A DNA stretch of 64,000 nt from positions 4,433,006 to 4,497,005 of the forward strand of contig LR594584.1 of assembly GCA_901538445.1 (NCBI GenBank), written 5' to 3'. Made by a program: the position numbers and the translations under genes. Within the stretch, counting starts at the first letter, position 1. Every line of letters starts with the position of its first letter. The stretch comes from Gemmataceae bacterium (lineage in GTDB: Bacteria > Planctomycetota > Planctomycetia > Gemmatales > Gemmataceae). The notes under the pieces are model-generated. The model worked only from the letters and a program-made list of their open reading frames with translations. It did not search any database and was not told the DNA's origin. Below, one piece after another: positions 49,130 to 57,900 of the stretch.

Positions 49130-50095
49130 ATGGTCGACGACGAGGACGACGACACCCCCGCCGCGAGTACGCCGCCGTCGGCGAAGGCGCTGCACGAACT
49201 TACGCTCCTCGCCGGGCAGCACCCCGGTCCGGAGCGAACGGCCGCGGCTTGGCGGCTCGTGACGAGCGCCGCCGGGAACCCGGACGCGCACGCGGTCCTC
49301 GATTTCGCCCGCGAGGCCGAACTCGTCCTCCCGTGCGACCACACCGACAGCACCGCCCCGAACCTCACCTGGACGAACCCGCTCGACGGCTCCGAGATGG
49401 TGTGGGTTCCGCCCGGCAAGTTCGTGTACGGCACCAACAACCAGACCGCCGCGTGCGCCGGGTTCTCGCTCGGCCGGTTCCCGGTCACGAACGAGCAGTT
49501 CGCCCGGTTCGTCGCGGAGACCGGGTACGTCCCCGATCTGGACCACCCGGACAACGAGTCGTTCCTGTCGCACTGGCAGGGCGGCGCGCCGGCGAAGGCG
49601 CAGCTCCGGCACCCGGTCACGCACCTGTCGCTGTTCGACGCGCTGGCCTACGCCCGGTGGGCGGGGGCGACCCTCCCGACGGAGTGGCTGTGGGAGAAGG
49701 CCGCCCGCGGCACCGACGGGCGCACCTACCCGTGGGGCGAGAGCAGCCCGACGGCGAAGCTCGCGCAGGTCGCGCAGGGGGCGACGTGCGCGGTCGGCAA
49801 GTTCTCGCGGGTGCGGTCGCCCTACGGGTGCGAGGACCTCGTCGGCAACGTGTCCGAGTGGTGCCTCCCGGAGCCGGCCGGGGCCGAGGTCGGCGCGTTC
49901 CCCGCCGATCACTACCCCGCGTACCCCTACCCCGCGGCCGACATCCCGGTGCAGACGGTCGTCCGCGGGGCGTGCTTCTTGCGGCACAGCGCGAAGACCG
50001 CCCGGAGCAGTCACCGCCGCCGGTTGTCGGTCGCGCGGCGGAACCGGTGGGTCGGGTTCCGCCTCGCCGTGCTGCTCCCAGTACGGCCGGCGTGA
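49130..50095 (+). CDS. FGE-sulfatase/SUMF1-fold protein without the catalytic cysteine pair
   Basis: ATG 49130 gives 321 residues; the frame is open upstream through the repeat, which is not coding-like. The SUMF1 domain (about 80-318) is clear: GSEMVWVPPGKFVYGTNN, FSLGRFPVTNEQFARFV, HPVTHLSLFDALAYARWAG (in pieces), LPTEWLWEKAARGTDGRTYPWGE, LVGNVSEWC and the end WVGFRLAV. True formylglycine-generating enzymes need two cysteines in the RGGSYxCxxSYC region; here it reads RGACFLRHSAKTARSS, with only one Cys. It is thus probably a C-type-lectin-like binding module. Its acidic N-terminus (MVDDEDDD) and helical first 75 residues are not recognised. It lies 417 bp downstream of the reverse transcriptase in the same direction. 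Confidence 0.88.
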   Translation: MVDDEDDDTPAASTPPSAKALHELTLLAGQHPGPERTAAAWRLVTSAAGNPDAHAVLDFAREAELVLPCDHTDSTAPNLTWTNPLDGSEMVWVPPGKFVYGTNNQTAACAGFSLGRFPVTNEQFARFVAETGYVPDLDHPDNESFLSHWQGGAPAKAQLRHPVTHLSLFDALAYARWAGATLPTEWLWEKAARGTDGRTYPWGESSPTAKLAQVAQGATCAVGKFSRVRSPYGCEDLVGNVSEWCLPEPAGAEVGAFPADHYPAYPYPAADIPVQTVVRGACFLRHSAKTARSSHRRRLSVARRNRWVGFRLAVLLPVRPA

Positions 50096-50161
50096 CGCCG
50101 TCTGCCGGCACGGCGCGTACACTGACCTTCGTCGCGCTCCGTCCAACACCCCAGGCCCGCG

Positions 50162-50779
50162 GTGATCCGCTTCAACTGCCCCCATTGCAACCGGCTCTCG
50201 GAGGTTCCGCCGGCGCTCGCGCGGCTCCCGCTCCTGTGCAAGGGGTGCGGGCAACCGCTCGTCGTGCCCGAGACCAGCACGGTCGAACCGGAACCGCCGC
50301 CACCCCCACCGCCCCGACCCGCACACAAGCCGCCCGTTCTCAAGATCGCGAAGCCGGTCCCCGTACCGCCGCCCGAACCTGAGGCGGAACCCGAACTCGT
50401 CGAGGAGCCGCCGCCGAAGCCCGCACCCAAACCCAGGCCGCCGGCGCGCCGCAAGCCGCCTCCCGGGCCAGAGCCCGCCCCGGAAAAGCCCCGCCGGCCG
50501 CGCGCGAACCCGCTGCCGGTGGTCGCCGACGTGTGCGTCGCGCTTCTGTTGCTTCTGCTCGGCGCGTATTTGGGCGAACTGCTGGCCCGCAAGCCGACGG
50601 CCCAGGTGTGGCGCGACGCCGGCTCCGCGGTGACGTTCCCGCCCGAGGAGTTAATCCTCTGGCTCGGCCCGCCGTCGGTCCTCGTGCTCACCTACGCGCT
50701 GCTGGCATCAAAGGGCCGCGGCGTCGGCGGGTGGCTGAAGCGGCGGGCGGGGCAAGAACACTCACCGGCTATTCAATAG
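50162..50779 (+). CDS. Zinc-ribbon, Pro-rich membrane protein
   Basis: The GTG at 50162 gives 205 residues. The N-terminus MIRFNCPHCN plus LLCKGCG forms a four-Cys zinc ribbon, a form very common in Gemmata-like genomes. A long Pro/Lys/Glu-rich linker follows (about 45-120), then one strong transmembrane helix (VVADVCVALLLLLLGAYLG) and a second hydrophobic stretch (LILWLGPPSVLVLTYALLA). Probably an inner-membrane protein with a cytoplasmic zinc ribbon; role unknown. Its last 11 bases overlap the convergent pentapeptide gene. Confidence 0.75.
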   Translation: MIRFNCPHCNRLSEVPPALARLPLLCKGCGQPLVVPETSTVEPEPPPPPPPRPAHKPPVLKIAKPVPVPPPEPEAEPELVEEPPPKPAPKPRPPARRKPPPGPEPAPEKPRRPRANPLPVVADVCVALLLLLLGAYLGELLARKPTAQVWRDAGSAVTFPPEELILWLGPPSVLVLTYALLASKGRGVGGWLKRRAGQEHSPAIQ

Positions 50780-51194
50780 GGAACCCGTCCCCGTCGTGGA
50801 TGATGTGGCCATAGCACCCTGCTCCCTCGAAGGTTGCCCCTTCGAGACGGGCCATCGTGAATGATGCGGCCTCGACCGCGGCGTCGTGAAAGACGGCGTT
50901 GCGGAGATCGGCCCCGACAAAGCTCGCGCACTTCACGTTGCACCCGCGGAAACTCACCCCCCGCAGTTGTGCGCCACGGAAGTTGGTGCTGTGGAACCAC
51001 GATTCATCAAACCGCACGCCATCCAGGATCATCCCCGACAAGTCCACCCCGTCCAACTCCGTGCCGGGGAAGTCGCGTTCGCCTGCGGAATAGCGCCGAA
51101 GCAACTCGCCAACCGTGAGTGGTGGGCAGTACGGGTTGCGTCGGCACAGCTCTTCGGCAGACGCTTGTGAGTGGTCTTGGTTCGCGGGTGACAT
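50769..51194 (-). CDS. Pentapeptide-repeat protein
   Basis: The 141-residue protein has repeats of A(D/N)LxX form: LDGVDLSGMILDGVRF, FRGAQLRGVSFRGCN, FVGADLRNAVFHDAAVEAASF, ARLEGATFEGA. This makes about fourteen coils of a right-handed beta-helix. Some family members protect gyrase or act as structural modules, but nothing here points to a target. The N-terminus is a short charged leader (MSPANQDHSQASAEELCRR). It is the first of a run of four minus-strand genes ending at the lipoprotein and is immediately followed by SMI1/KNR4 and DUF4303 genes. Confidence 0.85.
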   Translation of the reverse strand: MSPANQDHSQASAEELCRRNPYCPPLTVGELLRRYSAGERDFPGTELDGVDLSGMILDGVRFDESWFHSTNFRGAQLRGVSFRGCNVKCASFVGADLRNAVFHDAAVEAASFTMARLEGATFEGAGCYGHIIHDGDGFPIE

Positions 51195-51227
51195 GCGCTC
51201 AGCTCGCGTGCGAGGAACTCGGCAGCT

Positions 51228-51866
51228 CTATTTCTTTCGTTTGAGCAGGTCGGGCAGGCCGGTGAGGAGGTCGGCCTTCTTCCCGGCGACGCCGAGCCAC
51301 TTCGGGGCGTCCTTCGGCTCGTCCGGGTTGGCCGCGACGCGGCCGGCCGTGAAGAGGCCCGCGACGAACGCCAGGAACCCCTCGAAGGTGCTCGCGATGG
51401 CGTGGCGGACCTCGTCGTCGCGGCCCGCGTTGATGACCTGACCCGCCGTGCCCTTCGGCCCCGGGGCGAAGTCGAGCGCGACAAAGTTCTGCACGTCGCC
51501 CGCGAATGGCACCCACCCGCGGTGCGCGTACAACGGCTGCACCGCCCCCTTCGGGTGCGACGAAAGGTTTTCGCTCAGCTCTTGCACCAGGTCTTCGTCG
51601 TCGGCGATGTCGGCCCAACTCTCCCACACGCGGCCGATCTCGGCGAGCGGCATGAGCGGCAGGCCGACGAGGACGCCGGAGACGGGGTCGGACCCGTCGT
51701 GGATCAGGTACGACTCCTTGAACGAGTCCGGCAGGGCGACGCCGAGCGTCTTTTCGAGCTTGCGGAACTCGGCGGCCTTCGCCGGCCCGCGGAGCAGGCC
51801 GAGCATGGTCGGGTGGTGGAACGCGAGCCAGTCGTGGATCACCTCCCACGAGTCTTCGACGCTCAC
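51228..51866 (-). CDS. SMI1/KNR4 (SUKH) family protein
   Basis: The GTG at 51866 gives 212 residues. SUKH features: LEKTLGVALPDSFKESYLIHDGSD (about 38-61, split; the PxxyxxxLxxxnG-type core), LLPLAEI-like LMPLAEIGRVWESW and the late WVPFAGDVQNFVALDFAPG with the G-x-x-x-x-LD pattern. SUKH proteins are often immunity proteins against polymorphic nuclease toxins, or regulators. No toxin gene is adjacent, so an orphan immunity or a housekeeping role is possible. Confidence 0.88.
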   Translation of the reverse strand: MSVEDSWEVIHDWLAFHHPTMLGLLRGPAKAAEFRKLEKTLGVALPDSFKESYLIHDGSDPVSGVLVGLPLMPLAEIGRVWESWADIADDEDLVQELSENLSSHPKGAVQPLYAHRGWVPFAGDVQNFVALDFAPGPKGTAGQVINAGRDDEVRHAIASTFEGFLAFVAGLFTAGRVAANPDEPKDAPKWLGVAGKKADLLTGLPDLLKRKK

Positions 51867-51947
51867 GAGCGGACTCCGTCAGGCGCACGAAAGAGCAACC
51901 CGTGCCACGGTAACCGATCCGGGGTCGGAGTCAATCAAGGGAACACG

Positions 51948-52556
51948 TTAGCGCTTCCGGTAAGGCGAGAGGATGCGGTTGCGAAGTTCGTCCCCCTGCC
52001 AGTATTCGCCCCAGAGATCGCGAGCAACATCGTGGGTGTTGGCGCGGGACGCAGTTCGCAGGAAGTTACGAGGGTCGGACCCGTGGGTAACGCCCACGTA
52101 CACCCGGTGCCCGCGGGTCAGACACTGCCAATCGGGGTCGGAGTGGAGGTCGGCTAACACGATTGTGGCGAACTCCTCCAAATGATTTGCGTCCTCGCCG
52201 AACTCGCCTGTACCCACCAACTCTGCCAGCGCTGCGACGACGCCTGACGAGTCCGGGAAGTCTCCGTACCGCCAGCCGTCGTCGGGATTCGACCAGCGGA
52301 GCCACGTCGCGAGGCGTTCGAGTTGGTCGATCTGTTCCCACTCCTCGCACTGGTAGCGATACCCTTTCGCGGCGTAGCCGGCGGCGACCCGGCGCAACCC
52401 TTCTTCAGACGCGATGGCGTGGCCGAGGTAGTTGCCGCACTGTCCGAGGATGACGGCGAGGGCGTAGGGCGATTCGGCCGGTGAGTATTCACGGAACCTC
52501 CGCATCGCCTCCACAACCGCGGCTCGGAGTGTCGTGGCGAAGTCCGAACGGGTCAT
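51948..52556 (-). CDS. DUF4303 family protein (immunity-like)
   Basis: The 202-residue protein has the DUF4303 layout: a start of FATTLRAAVVEAMRRFRE, PYALAVILGQCGNYLGHAIASEEGL (split), YRYQCEEWEQID and a C-terminal VYVGVTHGSDP. DUF4303 proteins occur in polymorphic toxin/immunity loci of many bacteria, but their activity is not known. It lies next to the SMI1/KNR4 gene in the same direction, 81 bp away, and 12 bp from the lipoprotein gene upstream. Confidence 0.72.
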   Translation of the reverse strand: MTRSDFATTLRAAVVEAMRRFREYSPAESPYALAVILGQCGNYLGHAIASEEGLRRVAAGYAAKGYRYQCEEWEQIDQLERLATWLRWSNPDDGWRYGDFPDSSGVVAALAELVGTGEFGEDANHLEEFATIVLADLHSDPDWQCLTRGHRVYVGVTHGSDPRNFLRTASRANTHDVARDLWGEYWQGDELRNRILSPYRKR

Positions 52557-52568
52557 GGTCGTCCTCAG

Positions 52569-53420
52569 CTACTTCTTCGAGGCGGCCTGGGCGGCGACGG
52601 ACGGGCGGCTGGTCGCGCCGGTGATGGGCGGGAGGTCCGGCGGGGGTTGCGGGGTCGCCGGACGGGCGCGGATCACCAGCACCCGCTGCCGCGGGCGGCC
52701 GCCGGCGTCGGCGCTGAACAGGACCGAGCCGAGCGTGTCGGCGGCGGCCGCGTCCCAGCCGAGGACCAGGTAGTCGTCCGGGCCGAGCGTCGCCTCGACG
52801 CCCAGCGCCGCGTACTTCTCGGTCGGCACCTCGTTGTGCTGCGCGAACTTCGTCCCGTCCTCGTTCGGGCGGAGCCACTGCTTGCGGTCGCCGTGCTGAA
52901 CCTGCGGCTCGCACCACACCCGCACCCGGCCGTCCGCGGTCTGCTGCGGCCGCACCAGCACCCCGCACCGGGCCTGCGTCAGTTCCACCGCGGTCGCCCT
53001 CCCGCCCAGGTCGGTCCGCACCTCGTACTGGCACGCGCCCGGCGGCGTCGCGGTCGGGAGCACCGTGTCCTTACGCATCTGGAACGTGGTGAGTTGCGGG
53101 CTGACGGTGTCGGTCTCGGAGCCGAGCAGCGTCTGGAGCTTCTGCGGGCCGGTGCCGCTGACGACGCCGACCCGCAGGCCGTTCTCGTCGAGCAGCACGC
53201 GCGTCTCCGGCGAGCCGACGGGGGTGACTTCGGTCCAGAGGTCGCGGTCAATAAACGTGTCGCCCAGGGGCTGTTCGACCAGCACCGACTCGACCACGAG
53301 CCCCTCGATCTGGCGCGGGGGGGTGAGCGACTTCACGATGGTGGTCACGCTCGGCCGGCGGTGGACGCACCCTGCCCCCGACACGCACGCCAGCACCAGG
53401 AGCAGCCCCGCTACCCGCAT
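52569..53420 (-). CDS. Lipoprotein of unknown function
   Basis: ATG 53420 (GAGGGG at seven bases) gives 283 residues; a GTG two codons earlier is possible. The signal MRVAGLLLVLACVSGAGC ends in a lipobox Cys18. The mature part is mostly beta-strand (GLVVESVLVEQPLGDTFI, LWTEVTPVG, VRVWCEPQVQHGDRKQWL, LGPDDYLVLGWD) with no recognised family. Similar lipoproteins of this size with an opening VTTIVKSLTP are likely planctomycete-specific (inferred). It may be the leading gene of a transcript that reads into DUF4303. Confidence 0.7.
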   Translation of the reverse strand: MRVAGLLLVLACVSGAGCVHRRPSVTTIVKSLTPPRQIEGLVVESVLVEQPLGDTFIDRDLWTEVTPVGSPETRVLLDENGLRVGVVSGTGPQKLQTLLGSETDTVSPQLTTFQMRKDTVLPTATPPGACQYEVRTDLGGRATAVELTQARCGVLVRPQQTADGRVRVWCEPQVQHGDRKQWLRPNEDGTKFAQHNEVPTEKYAALGVEATLGPDDYLVLGWDAAAADTLGSVLFSADAGGRPRQRVLVIRARPATPQPPPDLPPITGATSRPSVAAQAASKK

Positions 53421-53484
53421 CCGCACGCCCCTCGGCCCCGTGATCGCACTTTGGGCCGGCTCATACCCGCGGTCGGGCGGGCCG

Positions 53485-53964
53485 TCAAGCCGAGGTCGCG
53501 CCCCGCGCCTCCCCTTCGGCGGCGAACTTCAGGGACGCGGAGTTCAGGCAGTACCGCAGGCCGGTCGGCCGCGGGCCGTCCTCGAACACGTGCCCCAGGT
53601 GCCCGCCGCACCGCCCGCACACGATCTCGTCCCGGACCATGCCGTGGCTGGTGTCCCGGCGGACGGAGACGTGCTCCGGGTCGAACGGCTCGTAGAAGCT
53701 CGGCCAGCCGGTGCCCGACTCGAACTTCGCGGCCGACTTGAACAGCGGCAGGCCGCACAGCCGGCAGTGGTACGCGCCGGGCTCCTTGTTGGCGAGCAGC
53801 CCGCCGCAGAACGGCCGCTCGGTCCCCTGGTGGAGCAGCACGCGCCGCTCCTCGGGGGTCAGCGCCGCCGCGAGCCGCTCGCGCTCGGCGCCGGTGAGCG
53901 GGGTGAGGTCGTGCCCGGACGCGGACGTGCGGGGCGGGGCGGCATCGGTGCGGGTCGGTGTCAC
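53485..53964 (-). CDS. msrB: Peptide methionine sulfoxide reductase MsrB
   Basis: The GTG at 53964 has GGAAAGG seven bases upstream and gives 159 residues; a GTG at 54015 would add 17. The MsrB domain has a zinc site of two CxxC motifs (CRLCG and [12 protein letters not shown]), [13 protein letters not shown] and the catalytic Cys in RYCLNSASL. MsrB reduces the R form of methionine sulfoxide and so complements the MsrA at 43485. No signal peptide, so cytoplasmic. The resolving Cys position is not clear. Confidence 0.93.
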   Translation of the reverse strand: MTPTRTDAAPPRTSASGHDLTPLTGAERERLAAALTPEERRVLLHQGTERPFCGGLLANKEPGAYHCRLCGLPLFKSAAKFESGTGWPSFYEPFDPEHVSVRRDTSHGMVRDEIVCGRCGGHLGHVFEDGPRPTGLRYCLNSASLKFAAEGEARGATSA

Positions 53965-54066
53965 GGTGGTGCCTTTCCGGGAGAACAGCGGGCACCGGTA
54001 TTTTAGGCGGGTCACCGGATGAGAATCCCCGAGCGCGGGTGCGGGGCACAGCGGTGCGGTGAACGA

Positions 54067-54099
54067 GAGCCGCCCGCCCGGTTCACGGGCGGGCGGCTC
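54067..54099 (-). terminator. Hairpin downstream of the His-rich protein gene
   Basis: Perfect 14-bp arms GAGCCGCCCGCCCG (54067-54080) and complement (54086-54099) around a 5-nt loop, 16 bp after the stop of the minus-strand His-rich gene. It probably ends the sensor/His-rich operon. Confidence 0.6.
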
Positions 54100-54115
54100 G
54101 GGGAACGGGTCGCGG

Positions 54116-54466
54116 TCAGCTCACGAGGCTGACCGGGCCGTGGTTGTCGCAGTGGCCGTTGTGTTGGAAGTGCAGGTGCCCGTCGACGATGTAGCACGTG
54201 TGGTCGCCGTGGGGGACCGCCTCGTGCCCGCACCCCGGGCCGTGAACGTGGTCGGCCGCGTGCGCGGAGCAGGCGTGGCCGTTCGTGCAACTGGCCGGGT
54301 TGGCGTCGCAGACCGGCAGCGTGTGCTCCTCGACCGTGCCGTCCGCGGTCGTGTGGTGCAGGTGCCCGTCGTGGACGTAGTCCACGTGGTCCCCGTGGCG
54401 GATCGCGGTGTGGCCGCACTTCGGGCCGTGCTGGTGGTCGTGGTGGGCGTGGGCCGTGTGACTCAT
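54116..54466 (-). CDS. His-rich metal-binding protein with duplicated module
   Basis: ATG 54466 overlaps the end of the metal-sensor gene by four bases, so translation is coupled. The 116 residues include 26 His and 7 Cys. A module with HGPxCGHxAxxHGDHxxY and xDGHLHxx occurs twice (about 13-39 and 75-101), a clear internal duplication. There is no signal peptide and no transporter domain. Given the coupled SmtB-type sensor, a cytoplasmic zinc buffer or store, filling the place of metallothionein SmtA, is the best reading. Nickel or copper are alternatives. Confidence 0.82.
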   Translation of the reverse strand: MSHTAHAHHDHQHGPKCGHTAIRHGDHVDYVHDGHLHHTTADGTVEEHTLPVCDANPASCTNGHACSAHAADHVHGPGCGHEAVPHGDHTCYIVDGHLHFQHNGHCDNHGPVSLVS

Positions 54467-54897
54467 TCTTCGTCCTCCGGGTTCGGGTTCGGGTTCGGGG
54501 CGGGTCGGTCCAGTTCTTCCGCGTGGGCCAGTGCGTTGGACACGAGGTCCCTCACGTGCCCGTCGGCCAGGGCGTAGTACACGTGCGACCCCTCGCGGCG
54601 GCGTGCGACCAGCCCCTCGGAGCGGAGCACCCGGAGCCGCTGCGAGACGGTCGGGAACTTCTCGCCGAGTGTCGCCACGATGGTCGAAACGCACACCTCA
54701 CCGGCCATGAGCAGGTGCAGCACGCGGAGCCGCTGCGCGTCGCCCAGCGCGCTGAACAACCGGGCGGCTCGCTCCAGGCACTTCGCGCCCGCGGGCGCAC
54801 CCGGGAGCAGCGCGGCGTGCTCGTGCGAACACGTCGGCTGATTCGGCTTGCTCCGGGGGTCTCCATTACGCGATTTCATCAATTCATGAAATAACAC
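54463..54897 (-). CDS. ArsR/SmtB-family metal-responsive repressor
   Basis: The GTG at 54897 gives 144 residues; an ATG six codons later (54879) is equally possible. The winged helix has LFSALGDAQRLRVLHLL, TVSQRLRVLRSEGLV and GSHVYYAL. Metal ligands match SmtB: helix alpha5 has Asp112, His114, His125 and Glu128 with exactly SmtB spacing (+2, +11, +3). The alpha3N-type site has Cys23, His25 and His27 near the start and Cys69 in EVCVS. Such proteins leave DNA when zinc binds. The tail is NPNP-rich. An AT-rich palindrome covers its start and suggests autoregulation. Confidence 0.92.
   Translation of the reverse strand: MLFHELMKSRNGDPRSKPNQPTCSHEHAALLPGAPAGAKCLERAARLFSALGDAQRLRVLHLLMAGEVCVSTIVATLGEKFPTVSQRLRVLRSEGLVARRREGSHVYYALADGHVRDLVSNALAHAEELDRPAPNPNPNPEDEE
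54873..54892. promoter_or_regulatory. Candidate SmtB-type operator
   Basis: ATTTCAT and ATGAAAT (54873-54879, 54886-54892) form a perfect 7-bp inverted pair with a 6-bp centre, very AT-rich in GC-rich surroundings. It overlaps the start region of the repressor gene; ArsR/SmtB operators are often AT-rich imperfect palindromes of the TGAA-type near the promoter. If the ATG at 54879 is the start, the site straddles it. Confidence 0.5.
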
Positions 54898-54912
54898 ACC
54901 CGGCTCTCGGGG

Positions 54913-57900
54913 TCAAGAACCGTTTGTGGGAGTGGCGTACCGGCGGTCCGGGGTTCGGGGAGTGGTCTCGGCCCCGCCCCGGCCCGGTGGACGGTAGAGC
55001 CGCACGCGGTGGCCGCCCGCGTCGGACTCGGCGACGAACTCGCTGCACAGGTCGCGGAGCGCCTTCCAGAGCGCCGCCGATTCGTAGTGCTCGACCTCGG
55101 CCGGAATGTGGTCGAGCAGCCCCTTCGAGCACACCACCACGAGCCGGTCCTGCACCCGCGAGAACGCGACGTTGGCCCGGTTCAGGTTCAGCACGAACCC
55201 GGCGTTCGCCGCCACCGCGGTCGGGTCGCTCACCGTGCCGGAGACGATCACCGTCGGCCGCTCGCCGCCCTGGAGCCGCTCGACCGTGTCGATCACCCCG
55301 ACCGCACCGCCGGGGCCGGTGTGCGGCGCGAGCCGCGTGGCGAGGAGGCTCCGCTGCGCCCGGTGCGGGGTGATGACCGCCACCGAGCCCGCCGGGAGCG
55401 GTGGAGCGGCCGCGAGCAATTGCTCGATCGCGGTCACCTCGACCGCGTTGCTCCGCCGCGATCCGTCCTCGTCGTGGACCGCCAGGAACAGCCCGACGTT
55501 CCACCGCCACACCTCGGACCACGGCGACGCGCTCGTTGCGGTGCCGGCGAGGGACTCGCGGACCAGACCGGTCAGCTCGATGCGGTCGCGGCGGTAAATG
55601 CGGGCGATGAGTTCGCGAACCACGGGCGGGAGCCGGAACGTGAGCCGCAGCCCCGACCACCGCGCCGCCGCGGGCGGCACGACGAGCACGCCCGACGCGT
55701 CGATCGTCTCGATGATCCGCCGCACCGCGTCGTAGGCGCTGGCGAACGGCTGGTAGAGCACGGCCGGCGGGCGGTCCTCGCCCTCCCAGTCGTGGGCGGT
55801 GATCGGCGCGAGCTGCCGGTGGTCGCCGGCGAGCAGCACCCTTCCGTCGGGCGCGACCAGTGTGGCGAGCGCGAGGAAGTGCGGGAACACCATCATCGAC
55901 GCCTCGTCCACGACGAGCAGCGCCGCCGTTAGCCCCCCGCCGGCGTTGTAGGTCTTGAGCTTCTCGACCGCGGACGCGAGCTTCAGCAGCCCGGCCGTGG
56001 TCCCGCCGATCACCGCGACGCCGCCGGTCGTGAGTTCGGTGAGCTTCTTTTTCGTCGCGAGCAGCGCGGCCGGAAGGTTCTCGACCGACCCGCCGACGAC
56101 GTACTGGTTCGGGTCGTTGGTGTGAACCTTCACGAGGCGCACCGGCAGCAGTCGCCGCCCGGCGGCCGCGGCGTGTTGCGCGAGCGGCTCGCGGTAGCGG
56201 TCGATCCGCTCCAGCAGGTTGTCGAGCGCCGTGTGCGTGTGCGCCGAGAGCAGGACGATGTCCCCCGGCCGGCCGCTCGCGAGCACCCGCAGCAGCCCCG
56301 CGAGCGCCGTCGTGGTCGTCTTCCCGGTTCCCGGCGGCCCCTGGATCAGTTGCACCCGAGTCGAGAGCCCGTCGACGGCCGCACGCGCCTGGTCGGGCGA
56401 CGCGGGGAACACGTTCGCCGGCGGCAGCGGGAACGAGTCGAGCAGGCGCTGGAGTTCCGTGGTTTCGGAATCGGGCAACGGGGCAACAACCGGCGGGCGC
56501 GGCTCGACCGGGTCGAACCAGCCGTAGACGTGGCTGGGCCGCTGGAGCCGGTCGTCCACCCGGCCGGCGACGTAGTCCGACACGCTCTCGTCGAGCGTCG
56601 CGAACCCGCGGTCGAACAGCGTCTCGGCCTTCTTGCTCGCGCCGCTGGAGAGCAGGTAGCGGTCCTCCTCGGCGTACATCGCGTCGAGCGTCACCCGGCC
56701 GGTCGCCCAGTCCACGTCGCGCACCACGCACGTTCGCCCGACCGCCGAGGTGAGCTGCGCGACCGCCTGGCCCTGCTTCGGGTCGCCGTTCCACGGCGAG
56801 AGCCGCGCGAACGACCCGGGGCCGAACTGGCACCGGGCTTCCAGGTCCGCGAGCGTCAGCCCGCCGAACGCGAACAGCTCGATCTGCCCCGTGATGGTGC
56901 TCTTGTCGGCGCCGACCTTCACCTGCTTGAGCGGCAGCGTGCGGCCGGCCCGGACGCGGGCGAGCGGCGGGACGAGGTGCGACGCGACCCAGTCGGACCG
57001 GCGGACGTGCTGGTCGAGCCGGAGGAAGTCGGTGGCGGCGCGTGCGACCCCGTCGCGGCCGAGCCGGAACGCCGGGAGCGTCGCCGGGTCGAGCGGCGAC
57101 TTCTCGATGCCGGGGTTCTTCGGCGTGATTCCTTCTTCGAGCCACCGCAGCGATTGAACGCGGGCGGCGAGGTACGCGGCGAGTAACCCCGGCGCGCCGG
57201 CGGCGCGGTAGCCATCGACGCACTCGTCGGTGCGCTGCGGGCCCGGCTCCGGGAGCGTGCCCCAGGCCGCGTGCCAGTACGGGGCCGGGAGCCCGTCGGC
57301 GAACCGCGCCCGCACCTCGAACCGGTGCGGCGTACCGGTCCCGTCGGCGGCCCAGGTGCCGTCCGGGTTGGTCGCGAGGTCGGCCGCGAAGTCGAACACG
57401 CCCTGTGCGAACACGCGCGCGAGGTCGTGTTCCGCGCCGTTCACCGTCCGCACCCAGTGGAACCGCCGACCGGCCCACTCGAGCGACGCGACCACCCCGA
57501 GGCCGCGGCCGGTCCACCCGAGCGCGTACCGCCGGTCCACCTCCTCGCGGACCGCGGAGTACATCTGCTGCTCGAGCCCCTCGCGGCACCCGAACAACTG
57601 CCGCACCGGGCCGAGCAACTCCGGGCCGGCGCGGCAACAGCCTTCGAGGAGTTGCCGGACCTCGCCGCGGGACCAGACGTAGAAGTGGACCGGGACGGCG
57701 TCGGGGCCGGCCTCGCGCGCGACCACGTCGGCCAGGCGCTCGAAGAACCGGCGGATCAGTTCGCCCTCGGCGGCGGTATCGGCCGCGTAGTCGGTACCGC
57801 TCCACGGGGCCGCCTGGAACTCGACGACCTCGCAGCCGCTGGTGAACGGCGCCGCGAGCCGCTCGCGGCCGCGGGCGACGTGCGCTGCCAGTGCGCCGAC

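Noticed and set aside
49960-50095. DGR variable region at the end of the FGE-fold gene
   Set aside because: No matching template repeat was seen in the window and the RT has the retron form of motif 4; kept only as a question in the findings.
49130-50095. Functional formylglycine-generating enzyme for the sulfatase at 62495
   Set aside because: The catalytic two-cysteine segment is missing, so it is unlikely to activate sulfatases.
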